From Rhizobium sp. P40RR-XXII (GTDB lineage: Bacteria > Pseudomonadota > Alphaproteobacteria > Rhizobiales > Rhizobiaceae): a stretch of 64,000 nucleotides of DNA. Position numbers and translations under genes: made by a program. The stretch is from positions 434,001-498,000 of the forward strand of contig NZ_JABAII010000004.1 of assembly GCF_012641405.1 (NCBI RefSeq), read 5' to 3'. The notes below the pieces were generated by a model, which saw only the letters and a program-made list of their open reading frames with translations, was not told the origin of the DNA and did no database searches. Position 1 is the first letter of the stretch; each line of letters begins with the position of its first letter. Below, piece by piece: positions 27,886 through 36,118 of this stretch.

Positions 27886-28492
27886 GTTAATGACCCTCAA
27901 ACTCTCTCGCGGTAGAGTTGATTGTGGTGCGTCTTAAGTCAACCAACATTTTGGCACTTGCGCATCGGCGCTGAAAATTGCTGAGAGAGCGTTTTTCTTG
28001 CAACGCAAGCGCCTATAGCAATTGCTGAGTGTTTGGAGTTTAGAGCTTTTAATGTGATGTAATTTCGTATTGTTTGTCTATCTTGCCCCAAATTCATTAT
28101 GATTCTGCCGAGCGCCCAGACTGGTTATAGCGGCGTGCGGGACTGGTTTAGAAACCGGCGGTTCCGGAAGGATGCCAGTCTACGTGCGATCATCTACAAC
28201 GACGTCTTCGAGCAGCATTTCAAACCGAATTTGCCTTCATCACAGGGTGAAGGGAAAGAGCTTTTTTGCGTCCGCACGGCTTTATGCCAGCCTATGAGCC
28301 GCTCACTTTCGATGAGTACAAAGGGTGGCTCGGCATGGACTTCGAATAACGCAATCTAGGGTGCGTAGGCATAAGAGCGCGACGCATTTGCTTAAAAGAT
28401 TGGTAAAAATCGGCCGCCATCGAAAACAAAGATGGGTCCTTAAACTTATATGGAGCTAATATTGCAAAAAAGACAGTAATTTGCCTGTCTGA
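27886..28492. other. AT-richer intergenic stretch beside tRNA-Leu
   Basis: About 600 bases with visibly lower GC than the rest of the window. It contains the degenerate reading frame at 28099-28359 and nothing else I can support. It lies on the 3' side of the tRNA-Leu gene, where integrative elements often insert. I see no integrase gene and no convincing copy of the tRNA 3' end, so an element remnant is only a possibility. Confidence 0.5.
28099..28359 (+). pseudogene. Degenerate reading frame, unknown
   Basis: An 86-codon ORF begins MILPSAQTGYSGVRDW. From 28251 to 28349 a second frame reads more protein-like sequence ending FMPAYEPLTFDEYKGWLGMD, followed by FE and a TAA. Just before it, the same frame carries a TGA at 28248-28250. 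This looks like the C-terminus of a once-intact protein disrupted by an indel. I do not recognise the family. Confidence 0.3.
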
Positions 28493-28577
28493 TGGTGCCC
28501 CATGCCGGAGTCGAACCAGCACTTCTTTCGAAACTCGATTTTGAGTCGAGCGCGTCTACCAATTCCGCCAATGGGGC
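28493..28577 (-). tRNA. tRNA-Leu(CAA)
   Basis: An 85-base leucine tRNA including an encoded CCA end (plus-strand TGG at 28493-28495). The acceptor stem is GCCCCAT with ATGGGGC. The anticodon stem-loop is CTCGA-CTCAAAA-TCGAG, giving anticodon CAA, which reads UUG. A variable arm typical of type II tRNAs and GGTTCGACTCC for the T arm are present. It lies between the AT-richer stretch and the MFS gene. Confidence 0.95.
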
Positions 28578-28601
28578 AACGGGGTACTGACGAGGCGGCT
28601 G

Positions 28602-28630
28602 TCTAGCATGTGACCGGCGGGGCGCGCAAG
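28602..28630 (-). promoter_or_regulatory. Possible sigma-70 promoter of tRNA-Leu
   Basis: On the minus strand CTTGCGC (28630-28624) and TGCTAGA (near 28607-28602) stand about 16 bases apart, about 25 bases upstream of the mature tRNA end. This approximates the rhizobial housekeeping pattern CTTGAC-N17-CTATAT. The match is partial. Confidence 0.3.
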
Positions 28631-28727
28631 CCGGGGGCGGCAGATATTGCGAGTGTTTCCGCAGGGTTGCGGTTTGGCCCATGGCGTCGGTGGACGCCAT
28701 GGGTTTTTTGCTCTTTTCGGGCTGGCT

Positions 28728-30026
28728 TTAGTGAGCCATCGCCGGGCCTTTGGTGGCGGAGCCGGACTTTTGCAGCGTGATCGCCAGGATCGCGGCGAGC
28801 AGGCAGAAGGCGCCGGCGACGAAGAAGGCGGGCAGGTAGGTGTTGAGCTCCGTGCGGGTGAGGCCGGCGCCATAAGCGGCGGTCGCCGCACCGAGCTGAT
28901 GGCCGGCGAACACCCATCCGAAGACGAGGCCGGCCTTTTCGCGGCCGAAGCGGTCGGCGGCGATCTTGACGGTCGGCGGCACGGTGGCGATCCAGTCGAG
29001 GCCATAGAAGACGGCGAAGATCGACAGGCCGTAGAAGGTGAAGTTGCTGAAGGGCAGGTAGACCAGCGACAGGCCGCGCAGGCCGTAATACCAGAAGAGC
29101 AGCCAGCGATTGTCGAAACGGTCGGAGAGCCAGCCGGAGCCGATCGTGCCGAAGAAATCGAAGATGCCCATGACGGCGAGCACGCTGGCGGCCGCTACCG
29201 GCACGATGCCGAAATCGCCGCAGAGGGTGACGAAATGGGTCTGGATCAGGCCGTTGGTCGACAGGCCGCAGATGAAGAAGGTGGCAAACAGGATCCAGAA
29301 GGTCGAGGTCGTGGATACCTCGCGCAGAATCGACAGGGGCGAGGCGAGCGCGGCCTTCAGGTTCCTGGTGGCCGGCGGCGGCGGCGTGATGTGGATTTCG
29401 CCGACCAGCGGCAGGTTGACGTCCGAGGGGCGGTCGCGCATCAGGAGCAGCACGATGAGGGCGGCGACGACGATCATGCCGCAGACGAAGAGCACCGTGG
29501 TGCGCCAGCCATAGCGCGTCGTCAGTTCCGCCATCAGCGGCAGGAAGACGAGCTGTCCCGTCGCCGAGCTGGCGGACAGCATGCCGATGACGAGGCCGCG
29601 ATGCTTGGTGAACCAGCGCGTCGAAACGGTTGCGGCGAGCACCATGGCTGTGAGACCGGTGCCGAAGCCGATGATGACGCCCCAGCACAAGAGCAGCTGC
29701 CAGACCTCGGTCATGAACAGCGAGCCGATGAAGCCGACGGTAATGGTCGCCAGCGCGAAGACGATGACCTTGCGCACGCCGAAATGGTTCATGAAGGCGG
29801 CGGCAAAGGGACCCATGAGGCCGAACAACAGCAGGCGGACGGCAAGCGCCGAAGAGATGGACGAGGTGCTCCAGCCGAACTCGTCCTCCAGCGGCTTGAT
29901 GAGCACGCCGGGCGCGCCCATGGCGCCAGCCGTGACCAGCATGGTGAGGAAGGTGGCGCCGACGACGACCCATCCGTAATGGATGTTGCGCCGGGCGAGC
30001 GTCGAAGCAAGGGCAGTTGAGACCAT
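28728..30026 (-). CDS. Major facilitator superfamily transporter
   Basis: A 432-residue transporter with 12 predicted spans in two halves and a central cytoplasmic loop at about residues 198-225. Near the N-terminus, NIHYGWVVVGATFLTML and FGWSTSSISSAL resemble the monocarboxylate/oxalate-formate antiporter branch of the superfamily. The substrate is unknown. It is divergent from a TetR-family regulator 236 bases away that probably controls it. The promoter region has several palindromes (listed separately). Confidence 0.85.
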   Translation of the reverse strand: MVSTALASTLARRNIHYGWVVVGATFLTMLVTAGAMGAPGVLIKPLEDEFGWSTSSISSALAVRLLLFGLMGPFAAAFMNHFGVRKVIVFALATITVGFIGSLFMTEVWQLLLCWGVIIGFGTGLTAMVLAATVSTRWFTKHRGLVIGMLSASSATGQLVFLPLMAELTTRYGWRTTVLFVCGMIVVAALIVLLLMRDRPSDVNLPLVGEIHITPPPPATRNLKAALASPLSILREVSTTSTFWILFATFFICGLSTNGLIQTHFVTLCGDFGIVPVAAASVLAVMGIFDFFGTIGSGWLSDRFDNRWLLFWYYGLRGLSLVYLPFSNFTFYGLSIFAVFYGLDWIATVPPTVKIAADRFGREKAGLVFGWVFAGHQLGAATAAYGAGLTRTELNTYLPAFFVAGAFCLLAAILAITLQKSGSATKGPAMAH

Positions 30027-30158
30027 GAGGGGCGTTCCAATAGGGTTGCGTGTCTTGGCGTCGGGATCGGGAGAGCTTGAGAAAACGCTCGATCGCGGAC
30101 GGCCAGGGGTACCGTATCCGCTTCTAGCGCCATGCCGCTCTCTTGGCTTGAACGTTTG

Positions 30159-30216
30159 TGTAAAGGCATTTACATGATTTCTATCATATTTGTTGCGTAT
30201 TGATGATGGTCATCAT
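30159..30216. promoter_or_regulatory. Palindromes in the MFS/TetR divergent promoter
   Basis: Three inverted repeats stand close together: TGTAAA-GGCA-TTTACA at 30159-30174, ATGAT-TTCT-ATCAT at 30174-30187, and ATGATGGTCATCAT at 30203-30216. TetR-family regulators usually bind palindromes between their own gene and the divergent target. One or more of these is a candidate operator; the third, a 14-base palindrome with two central bases, is the most regular. Confidence 0.45.
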
Positions 30217-30262
30217 ATAAATTGTCAATGCAGATTTATTGATGCTCTGATGGAGTTTTTTG

Positions 30263-30850
30263 ATGAGAGTGAGCCGGGAGAAATTCGCCGAGAATCGCGA
30301 GAAGATCCTTGCCGTGGCGGGCGAGCTCTTTCGCGAGAAGGGTTTCGACGGCATCGGCGTCGCCGAGATCATGAAGGCGGCCGGGCTCACCCATGGCGGT
30401 TTCTACGGTCATTTCGATTCAAAGGACGAGCTCGCCTGCGAGGCGAGCAAGGCGCTGGTGGCGCGCTCGCTGGAACGCTGGAAGCAAGTGGCGGCAAGTT
30501 CGCCCGACCAGCCGCTGGAGGCCCTGCTTGCCCATTATCTCTCGCATCGCAACGTGGTCGGGCACGCGACCGGCTGCGTCTTCGCCGCGCTGACGCAGGA
30601 GGTCAGCCGCCATGGCCCTAAGATGCAGTCCACCTTCACCGGAGGGCTGATGGGGCTGGTCGAGGTGCTGGAAGAGATCGTTCCCGGCGAAACGCCGGAG
30701 GATCGCCGCCGTAGGGCTTTTGCCAGCCTCTCGGCCATGGTCGGCGCCGTCATCCTGGCGCGGGCGATGGACAATTCCGAACTGTCGCAGGAATTCCTGT
30801 CGGCGACCCGGCAGGAGCTGACGCCGCTGCCGGGTGGCGAAAAAAGTTGA
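30263..30850 (+). CDS. TetR/AcrR-family transcriptional regulator
   Basis: A 195-residue regulator. The N-terminal helix-turn-helix is LFREKGFDGIGVAEIMKAAG followed by LTHGGFYGHFDSKDEL, the typical TetR recognition-helix pattern. The C-terminal ligand domain is less conserved; VVGHATGCVFAALTQEVSR resembles the TetR_C subgroup seen with AcrR/NemR-like regulators. It diverges from the MFS gene and probably represses it. GGAG with a seven-base spacer supports ATG 30263. Confidence 0.9.
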   Translation: MRVSREKFAENREKILAVAGELFREKGFDGIGVAEIMKAAGLTHGGFYGHFDSKDELACEASKALVARSLERWKQVAASSPDQPLEALLAHYLSHRNVVGHATGCVFAALTQEVSRHGPKMQSTFTGGLMGLVEVLEEIVPGETPEDRRRRAFASLSAMVGAVILARAMDNSELSQEFLSATRQELTPLPGGEKS

Positions 30851-30851
30851 T

Positions 30852-31646
30852 CTAGTCCCGGAAGGCAAGCAGACCGTTCGCCTCGACGATTTCCTTGAAC
30901 TTGCCGTCAGGCGCAACCGCAAGCAGTTCCGCGCGCAGGGCCGCTTCGAAATCGGCTGCCTTATCGCCGAGCGCCTGTGGCGAGCTCGACGACATCGAGA
31001 AGATGCGGCCGACGATCTCTTCGATATCCCTCGTATATTCCGAGACGATGCCGATGCGTTCGAGATTGCGGAAGGGGGAGGCGAGCAGCATGGCTTCATG
31101 CGGCGCCCATTCCTTGCCCCTGCGTATCTGCCGCTCAGCGCTGCGCTCGGGCGAATAGGTTTCCATCAACGGCTCAAGGATCCCGCGCCAATTCGGTTCC
31201 GCCGAGATGCCTTTATCGTGGAAGAGGACGACGGCGCCGCCGGGCTCGATCAGCTTATCGAGCGCTTCGAGGGTTGCGCGCCTGTCCATCCAGTGGAAGG
31301 AGCGGCCCATGATGCAGAGGTGCAGCTTACCGATGTCGTCGCCGAGATCATAGGAGGAGCCCTGACGGATGGCAACATCGACGCCGGCCTTCCTCGCGCC
31401 GGCCTCGACTTCGACGAGCATTTCCGGCTCCGGATCCATGGCGGTGACGGCCGCGCCCTGCAGCCGCGCAAACGCGATGCCGAGCTGGCCGGGGCCGCAG
31501 CCGAGATCCAGCACATGATCGCCGGGCTCCAGGCCGCTGCGCTCGGCAACGCGTTCAATCAGCCTGTCCGGATAGGGGATGCGATAACGCAGGTAATAAG
31601 CCGCGGTCGATTGAAAGCGCCGCGCTTCGAAGGGAACTGTGATCAT
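30852..31646 (-). CDS. Class I SAM-dependent methyltransferase
   Basis: A 264-residue methyltransferase. Motif I is HVLDLGCGPGQLGIAFAR, the acidic residue binding ribose is in VTAMDPEPEML, and the SFHWMDRRATLEAL stretch is usual in the UbiE/type-11 group. The substrate is not evident. It converges with the TetR-family gene, with the two stops one base apart. Confidence 0.85.
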   Translation of the reverse strand: MITVPFEARRFQSTAAYYLRYRIPYPDRLIERVAERSGLEPGDHVLDLGCGPGQLGIAFARLQGAAVTAMDPEPEMLVEVEAGARKAGVDVAIRQGSSYDLGDDIGKLHLCIMGRSFHWMDRRATLEALDKLIEPGGAVVLFHDKGISAEPNWRGILEPLMETYSPERSAERQIRRGKEWAPHEAMLLASPFRNLERIGIVSEYTRDIEEIVGRIFSMSSSSPQALGDKAADFEAALRAELLAVAPDGKFKEIVEANGLLAFRD

Positions 31647-31699
31647 GGATTGCTATCCTCGGGGGTAAGGAACCACGACCTGTTAAGCCTCAACTGTGA

Positions 31700-31935
31700 C
31701 GGGTTCGTGAACTTCGCCACGAACCCCTTCTCCCCTCGGGGAGAAGGTGCCGACAGGCGGATGAGGGGGGCTCAAGAGCACGAAAATCCCCACATTCAAA
31801 TTTGTAAGCCCCCTCATTCGATCCCCTGAGTTTGTCGAAGGGCGGGCCACCTTCCCGAGGGGAGAAGGAGCTTGCGGCACTGTCGAACCCCTCGCCCCGC
31901 ATATGCGGGGAGAGGGTTGGGGTGAGGGGCCAGGC
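31700..31935. repeat. Mosaic of GC-rich intergenic palindromes (RIME/REP-like)
   Basis: The 338-base gap between the methyltransferase and the aldo/keto reductase is almost wholly repeat-like. It has the hairpin CTTCTCCCC-TC-GGGGAGAAG (31727-31746), then GGATGAGGGG and its partner CCCCTCATTCG, GAGGGGAGAAGGAG near 31860, and the 16-base palindrome CCCCGCATATGCGGGG (31895-31910) flanked by CCCTCG and GAGAGGG. These are standard modules of rhizobial intergenic mosaic elements. No gene is present. Confidence 0.7.
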
Positions 31936-31984
31936 AGCCACGTGGGGCATCATTGGCCTCGTCTGACCAGTCCCGAATCCTCGA

Positions 31985-32965
31985 TCACTTGAACCCGGCA
32001 ACCCCGTGCGGGACGTAGGGGCTCTCCAGCGCCTCGATTTCCTCCGGCGTCAATTTGACCTCCAGGGCCGCGACGGCATCGGTGATGTGGCCGGGCTTGG
32101 AGGCGCCGACGATCGGCGCGGTGACGGCGCTCTTTTGTAGGATCCAGGCGGTCGCCACCTGCGCGCGCGGGATGCCGCGTGCCTTGGCGACAGTGCCGAC
32201 GGCGTCGACGATCTTGCGGTCGGCTTCGAGCGCCTGCGTGTAGAGCGTCTTGCCGAATTCGTCGGATTGCGTGCGGGCCGTCGCTTCATCCCAATCGCGG
32301 GTCAGGCGGCCGCGGGCGAGCGGGCTCCACGGGATGACGGCGATCTTCTGGTCTTCGCAGAAGGGCAGCATCTCGCGCTCCTCCTCGCGGTAGAGCAGGT
32401 TCAGATGGTCCTGCATGCTGACGAACTCGGTCCAGCCGTTGAGGCGGGACGTGTAGATCGCCTTGGCGAATTGCCAGGCATACATGGAGGAGGCGCCGAT
32501 GTAGCGGGCCTTGCCGGCTTTGACGACATCATGCAGCGCCTCCAGCGTCTCCTCGATCGGCGTCGTATAGTCCCAGCGATGGATCTGGTAGAGATCCACA
32601 TAATCGGTGCCGAGGCGACGCAGGCTGTTGTCGATCTCGTCGAAGATCGCCTTCCGCGACAGGCCGGCGCCATTCGGGCCGGGGCGCATGCGGTTGAAGA
32701 CCTTGGTGGCGAGCACGATGTCCTCTCGATGAGAGAAATCCTTGATGGCGCGGCCGACGATCTCCTCCGAGGAGCCGTTGGAATAGGTATTGGCCGTATC
32801 GAGGAAGTTGACGCCGGCCTCGATCGCCTGGCGCAGCAGCGGGCGACTATCCTCCTCCTTCAACGACCAGGCATGCGTACCCTTGTTGGGATCGCCATAG
32901 GTCATGCAACCCAGGCAGATGCGTGAAACCTCCAGACCAGTCCTGCCAAGCTTTACGTATTCCAT
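31985..32965 (-). CDS. Aldo/keto reductase
   Basis: A 326-residue NADPH-dependent oxidoreductase in the AKR barrel fold. Asp and Tyr of the catalytic tetrad lie in FLDTANTYSNGSSEE, Lys in VLATKVFNRM, and His in YQIHRWDYTTPIEE. The C-terminal GASKPGHITDAVAALEV holds the cofactor phosphate site. It resembles the YajO/AKR11 type. GGAG precedes the ATG at 32965. The physiological substrate is unknown. Confidence 0.88.
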   Translation of the reverse strand: MEYVKLGRTGLEVSRICLGCMTYGDPNKGTHAWSLKEEDSRPLLRQAIEAGVNFLDTANTYSNGSSEEIVGRAIKDFSHREDIVLATKVFNRMRPGPNGAGLSRKAIFDEIDNSLRRLGTDYVDLYQIHRWDYTTPIEETLEALHDVVKAGKARYIGASSMYAWQFAKAIYTSRLNGWTEFVSMQDHLNLLYREEEREMLPFCEDQKIAVIPWSPLARGRLTRDWDEATARTQSDEFGKTLYTQALEADRKIVDAVGTVAKARGIPRAQVATAWILQKSAVTAPIVGASKPGHITDAVAALEVKLTPEEIEALESPYVPHGVAGFK

Positions 32966-32997
32966 CGATATTCTCCGTCCATTCGATTATCCGGCGC

Positions 32998-33026
32998 AAA
33001 AAGGCCCGCCGCCCCGTGGGCGGCGG
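32998..33026 (-). terminator. Minus-strand intrinsic terminator with no gene before it
   Basis: On the minus strand CCGCCGCCC-ACG-GGGCGGCGG forms a perfect nine-base stem, followed after GCC by a run of five T. It is placed 33 bases before the start of the aldo/keto reductase gene. No minus-strand gene lies upstream between 33027 and 33217, so it could end a small RNA transcript or attenuate the reductase leader. A second hairpin (33051-33070) stands just upstream of it. Confidence 0.6.
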
Positions 33027-33217
33027 AAAGCGTGCGTCACCAAATTAATCCGGCGGCCAGGTTGCCGCCGATCGGTGGGTCAGTTCGTGAAGAGCTTCGA
33101 AGTATTCTTCAATAAATAAGGCAAATCGTTTGGCAGGGAAGACGGCAATCTCAAATGTTTCCTTGAACCCTGCGGGCGACAGGTGTTAGCTGCACCGCAC
33201 CATTTTTGGAATTCTGC

Positions 33218-34858
33218 ATGAAATTGCCCCCGCGTGATACTTATGATGCCCTCTATTGTGACTTTCGTTGGGAGATTCCGGCGAAATTCAACATAGGACA
33301 TGCTGTTTGCGATGCATTGGCCGAGCGCGAGCCCGATCGGGTCTGCCTCCAGCATTTCAATCCTGACGGCAATCACTTTTCCATGACCTATGGTGAGTTG
33401 CGCGATCGGTCCGCCTCCTTCGCCAATGCGCTTGCCGCGCTTGGCGTGCAGCGGGGAGATCGGGTGGCGCTGCTGTTGCCGCAGAGCTTCGAGACGGTCG
33501 TGGCGCATGTGGCAATCTACAAGATAGGTGCGATCGCCCTGCCGCTGGCTTTGCTGTTCGGTGCCGAGGCGCTGGAATACCGGCTGAAGGCGTCGGGTGC
33601 ATCGGCAATCGTGACCAACCGGTTCGGCCTCGAGCGGCTGCGTCCGATCAGGGACCGGCTGCCCGAACTCGCGCAAGTGATCAGTATCGACGGCGCCGAG
33701 GAGGGCGTTGCCGGCTTTGCCGAAGTGGTCGCGGCGCATCCGCCTTTGTTCGAGGTGGCGGGAACCGGCCCGGATGATCCGGCCTTGATGATCTTCACCT
33801 CGGGCACGACCGGGCCGCCCAAGGGTGCGTTGCATGGCCACCGCGTGTTGCCGGGGCATATCCCAGGCATGCAGTTCGCCCATGAGGGCTTTCCAAAAGC
33901 CGGTGATCGGCTGTGGACACCATCGGACTGGGCTTGGGCCGGCGGCCTTCTGAATGCGTTGCTGCCGAGCCTGATGCTCGGCGTTCCCGTCGTTTCCTCG
34001 CCGGCGCAGAAGTTCGATCCGCACATGGCCTTCCGCATCATGGCCGAAATGGATGTGCGCAATGCCTTCATTCCGCCGACGGCGCTGCGGCTTTTGAAAG
34101 CCGTCGAAAATCCGCGGGCGCGGTATGATCTCAAGCTGCGCACCATCGGCTCGGCGGGCGAGGCGCTCGGCCGCGAAACCTTCGAATGGGCGCGCTCCGC
34201 GCTTGGTGTCAGCGTCAATGAATTCTTCGGCCAGACGGAGTGCAATTTCGTGCTCTCTTCTAGCGAGGCCTTCGGTGTCAGCCAGGCCGGAGCGACCGGC
34301 AAGCCCGTGCCCGGCCATCGTGTCGCGATCGTCGATGCCGACGGCATCGAAGTTCCGGTCGGGGAGAGCGGGCAGATCGCGATCAGGCGGCCCGATCCGG
34401 TGATGTTTCTCGGCTACTGGCAGAACGACAAGGCGACGGAGGCGAAATTCGCCAATGACTGGCTGCTGACCGGCGATATCGGCCGGCGGGATGCGGATGG
34501 CTATATTTCCTTCGTCGGGCGCGACGATGACGTCATCACCTCGTCGGGTTATCGTATCGGCCCGAGCGAGATCGAGGACTGCCTCGGCGGCCATCCGGCC
34601 GTGCAGCTTGCCGCGGCGGTGGGAAAGCCGGATGCGGTCAGGACGGAAATCGTCAAGGCCTACGTCGTTCTTGTGCCCGGCCGCGAGCCGAGCGAAGCAT
34701 TGGCGGCTGAAATCCGCGAATGGGTGAAGACCCGGCTTTCCATGCATGAATATCCGCGCGAGATCGAATTCGTCGATGCGCTGCCACTGACGACGTCAGG
34801 CAAGGTGATCCGCCGCCTGCTGCGCGATCGGGCGATGGCTGAAGTTAGCGCTTCGTAA
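33218..34858 (+). CDS. Acyl-CoA synthetase (AMP-forming, ACSM-like)
   Basis: A 546-residue ANL-superfamily ligase. The AMP/phosphate motif is FTSGTTGPPKGAL, and the adenylate-binding region is NEFFGQTECNF. LLTGDIGRRDADGYISFVGR precedes the hinge region, and TTSGKVIRR holds the C-terminal catalytic lysine. Close similarity to medium-chain acyl-CoA/acetyl-CoA synthetases of the ACSM type suggests an organic acid substrate. The ATG at 33218 has GGAA; the TTG at 33206 would add four residues. Its last 14 bases overlap the convergent CelD-type gene. Confidence 0.88.
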   Translation: MKLPPRDTYDALYCDFRWEIPAKFNIGHAVCDALAEREPDRVCLQHFNPDGNHFSMTYGELRDRSASFANALAALGVQRGDRVALLLPQSFETVVAHVAIYKIGAIALPLALLFGAEALEYRLKASGASAIVTNRFGLERLRPIRDRLPELAQVISIDGAEEGVAGFAEVVAAHPPLFEVAGTGPDDPALMIFTSGTTGPPKGALHGHRVLPGHIPGMQFAHEGFPKAGDRLWTPSDWAWAGGLLNALLPSLMLGVPVVSSPAQKFDPHMAFRIMAEMDVRNAFIPPTALRLLKAVENPRARYDLKLRTIGSAGEALGRETFEWARSALGVSVNEFFGQTECNFVLSSSEAFGVSQAGATGKPVPGHRVAIVDADGIEVPVGESGQIAIRRPDPVMFLGYWQNDKATEAKFANDWLLTGDIGRRDADGYISFVGRDDDVITSSGYRIGPSEIEDCLGGHPAVQLAAAVGKPDAVRTEIVKAYVVLVPGREPSEALAAEIREWVKTRLSMHEYPREIEFVDALPLTTSGKVIRRLLRDRAMAEVSAS

Positions 34859-36116
34859 GCGACAGGATCTTTTCGCGCAGCAGCTTCGCCATGTTGCGGG
34901 TGCTGCGGTACATATGCAGTTGCGCGGTCACCTGGCGGACATCGCGGTCGCCATTCGGCGTCAGGCCGACGATCAGCGTGCCCATGTCTTCGCGCTCGTG
35001 CCAGAAGCGGCTCATGACCGGATGGTCTGACACGGCGCAGGAATCGGAGCGCACGACGTTGGCGTCGTCGAGATGCCATTCCGTCAGTTCGCCCATCAGC
35101 AGCTTGCCCGGCGAAAAGCGGGCATAGGCCTCGTCATAGGCGGTTTTCCACGTGTAGGCTTCGCCACCCATCATCAGCACGATCATCGAGGCGATGGCCT
35201 TGCCGTCGAGGTCGATGGTGTGGATGCGCACCGCGTCGATGGCTGCGAGATTGGAGATCGCTTCGCGGGCGAAGGCGGCATGATGGCGATCGGTGACGAG
35301 AGCCGACCGCTTCTTGCCCTTCCAGCCGCTCGCTTCGATCGCCAGGAATTCTTCCATGCGCACGTGCACGTCTGCCGGCTGGCGCGCGACGTTGTAGCTG
35401 ACCTCGCCCTGATTTTCCAATAGCCGCCATTGCCGGCGCATTTCGCGCAAATGCGCGTTGGAGATCGTCCGCTTGAGATAGGCGAGCGCATCGTCGTTGC
35501 TCTCAAGCATTGGGCGCTGGAAAGGATTGGCAACCGCTATCGGCAGGTTGCGGCCGATAGCGATGACTTTCGCCATCTGAACCAAGCGGCCGTTCAGGCG
35601 CACATCCGGCAGCACGAGCGTCGTCGGCAGACGCAGTTCCTGCCGAGAGAACGCTTCGAAAAGATTATCGAGCGTCTCGCCGGCATCCTCGGCATCGAGC
35701 AGCGGCGTGCCGAGCGGGCCGAAGGAATTCGACCAGACGCGGATGATGGAGGGGCCGATCGCAAAGCCCGGCTTGTCCACGGTAAAAGGCATCAGCAGGC
35801 GGATGCGGCTGCGCGTGCTGCTGTTGTCGCGCATCAGCGCCAGGCGCACCTGCCGGTCCTCCAGCCGCGGCATGGCGGGTGCCAGGAAGCGGCCGGAAAA
35901 GAAGATGTTCGGCTCCATGGCGCGGTTGGACAGGAAGTCCAGCTCGTCCTGCAGCTCATAGCCGAGCTTGCCGGGGTAGAGGCAGAGTTCGCGGCCGGCG
36001 CGACCGATCTCGACCCGGGCTTCCGCCTTCGGCGTTTCGAAGTGCAGTGCCGCGAGCGTGTGCGTCAGGGCATTCACTTGGCTGTCGGTGCTTTGGGTAT
36101 AGGGAGGACGTGCCAT
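34845..36116 (-). CDS. CelD/BcsL-type GNAT acetyltransferase
   Basis: A 423-residue protein with an N-terminal domain of about 150 residues and a C-terminal GNAT domain. The latter shows IEASGWKGKKRSALVTDRHH and FAREAISNL, followed by KLLMGELTEWHLDD, all typical of the CelD/BcsL group named for cellulose synthesis and found in polysaccharide gene clusters. It starts two bases after the stop of the upstream flippase gene (TGATCATG), so the two are translationally coupled. Acylation of a surface polysaccharide is a reasonable inference, not shown. Confidence 0.8.
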   Translation of the reverse strand: MARPPYTQSTDSQVNALTHTLAALHFETPKAEARVEIGRAGRELCLYPGKLGYELQDELDFLSNRAMEPNIFFSGRFLAPAMPRLEDRQVRLALMRDNSSTRSRIRLLMPFTVDKPGFAIGPSIIRVWSNSFGPLGTPLLDAEDAGETLDNLFEAFSRQELRLPTTLVLPDVRLNGRLVQMAKVIAIGRNLPIAVANPFQRPMLESNDDALAYLKRTISNAHLREMRRQWRLLENQGEVSYNVARQPADVHVRMEEFLAIEASGWKGKKRSALVTDRHHAAFAREAISNLAAIDAVRIHTIDLDGKAIASMIVLMMGGEAYTWKTAYDEAYARFSPGKLLMGELTEWHLDDANVVRSDSCAVSDHPVMSRFWHEREDMGTLIVGLTPNGDRDVRQVTAQLHMYRSTRNMAKLLREKILSLTKR

Positions 36117-36118
36117 GA

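Noticed and set aside
28292..28522. A 76-codon minus-strand frame overlapping tRNA-Leu
   Set aside because: It begins inside the tRNA gene and reads into the degenerate stretch.
27380..28577. An integrated element with attachment sites at tRNA-Leu
   Set aside because: No integrase and no convincing copy of the tRNA 3' end were found, so it is reported only as a possible remnant.
33080..34747. A 555-codon antisense frame over the acyl-CoA synthetase
   Set aside because: No domain is visible; the plus-strand ligase has all its motifs.
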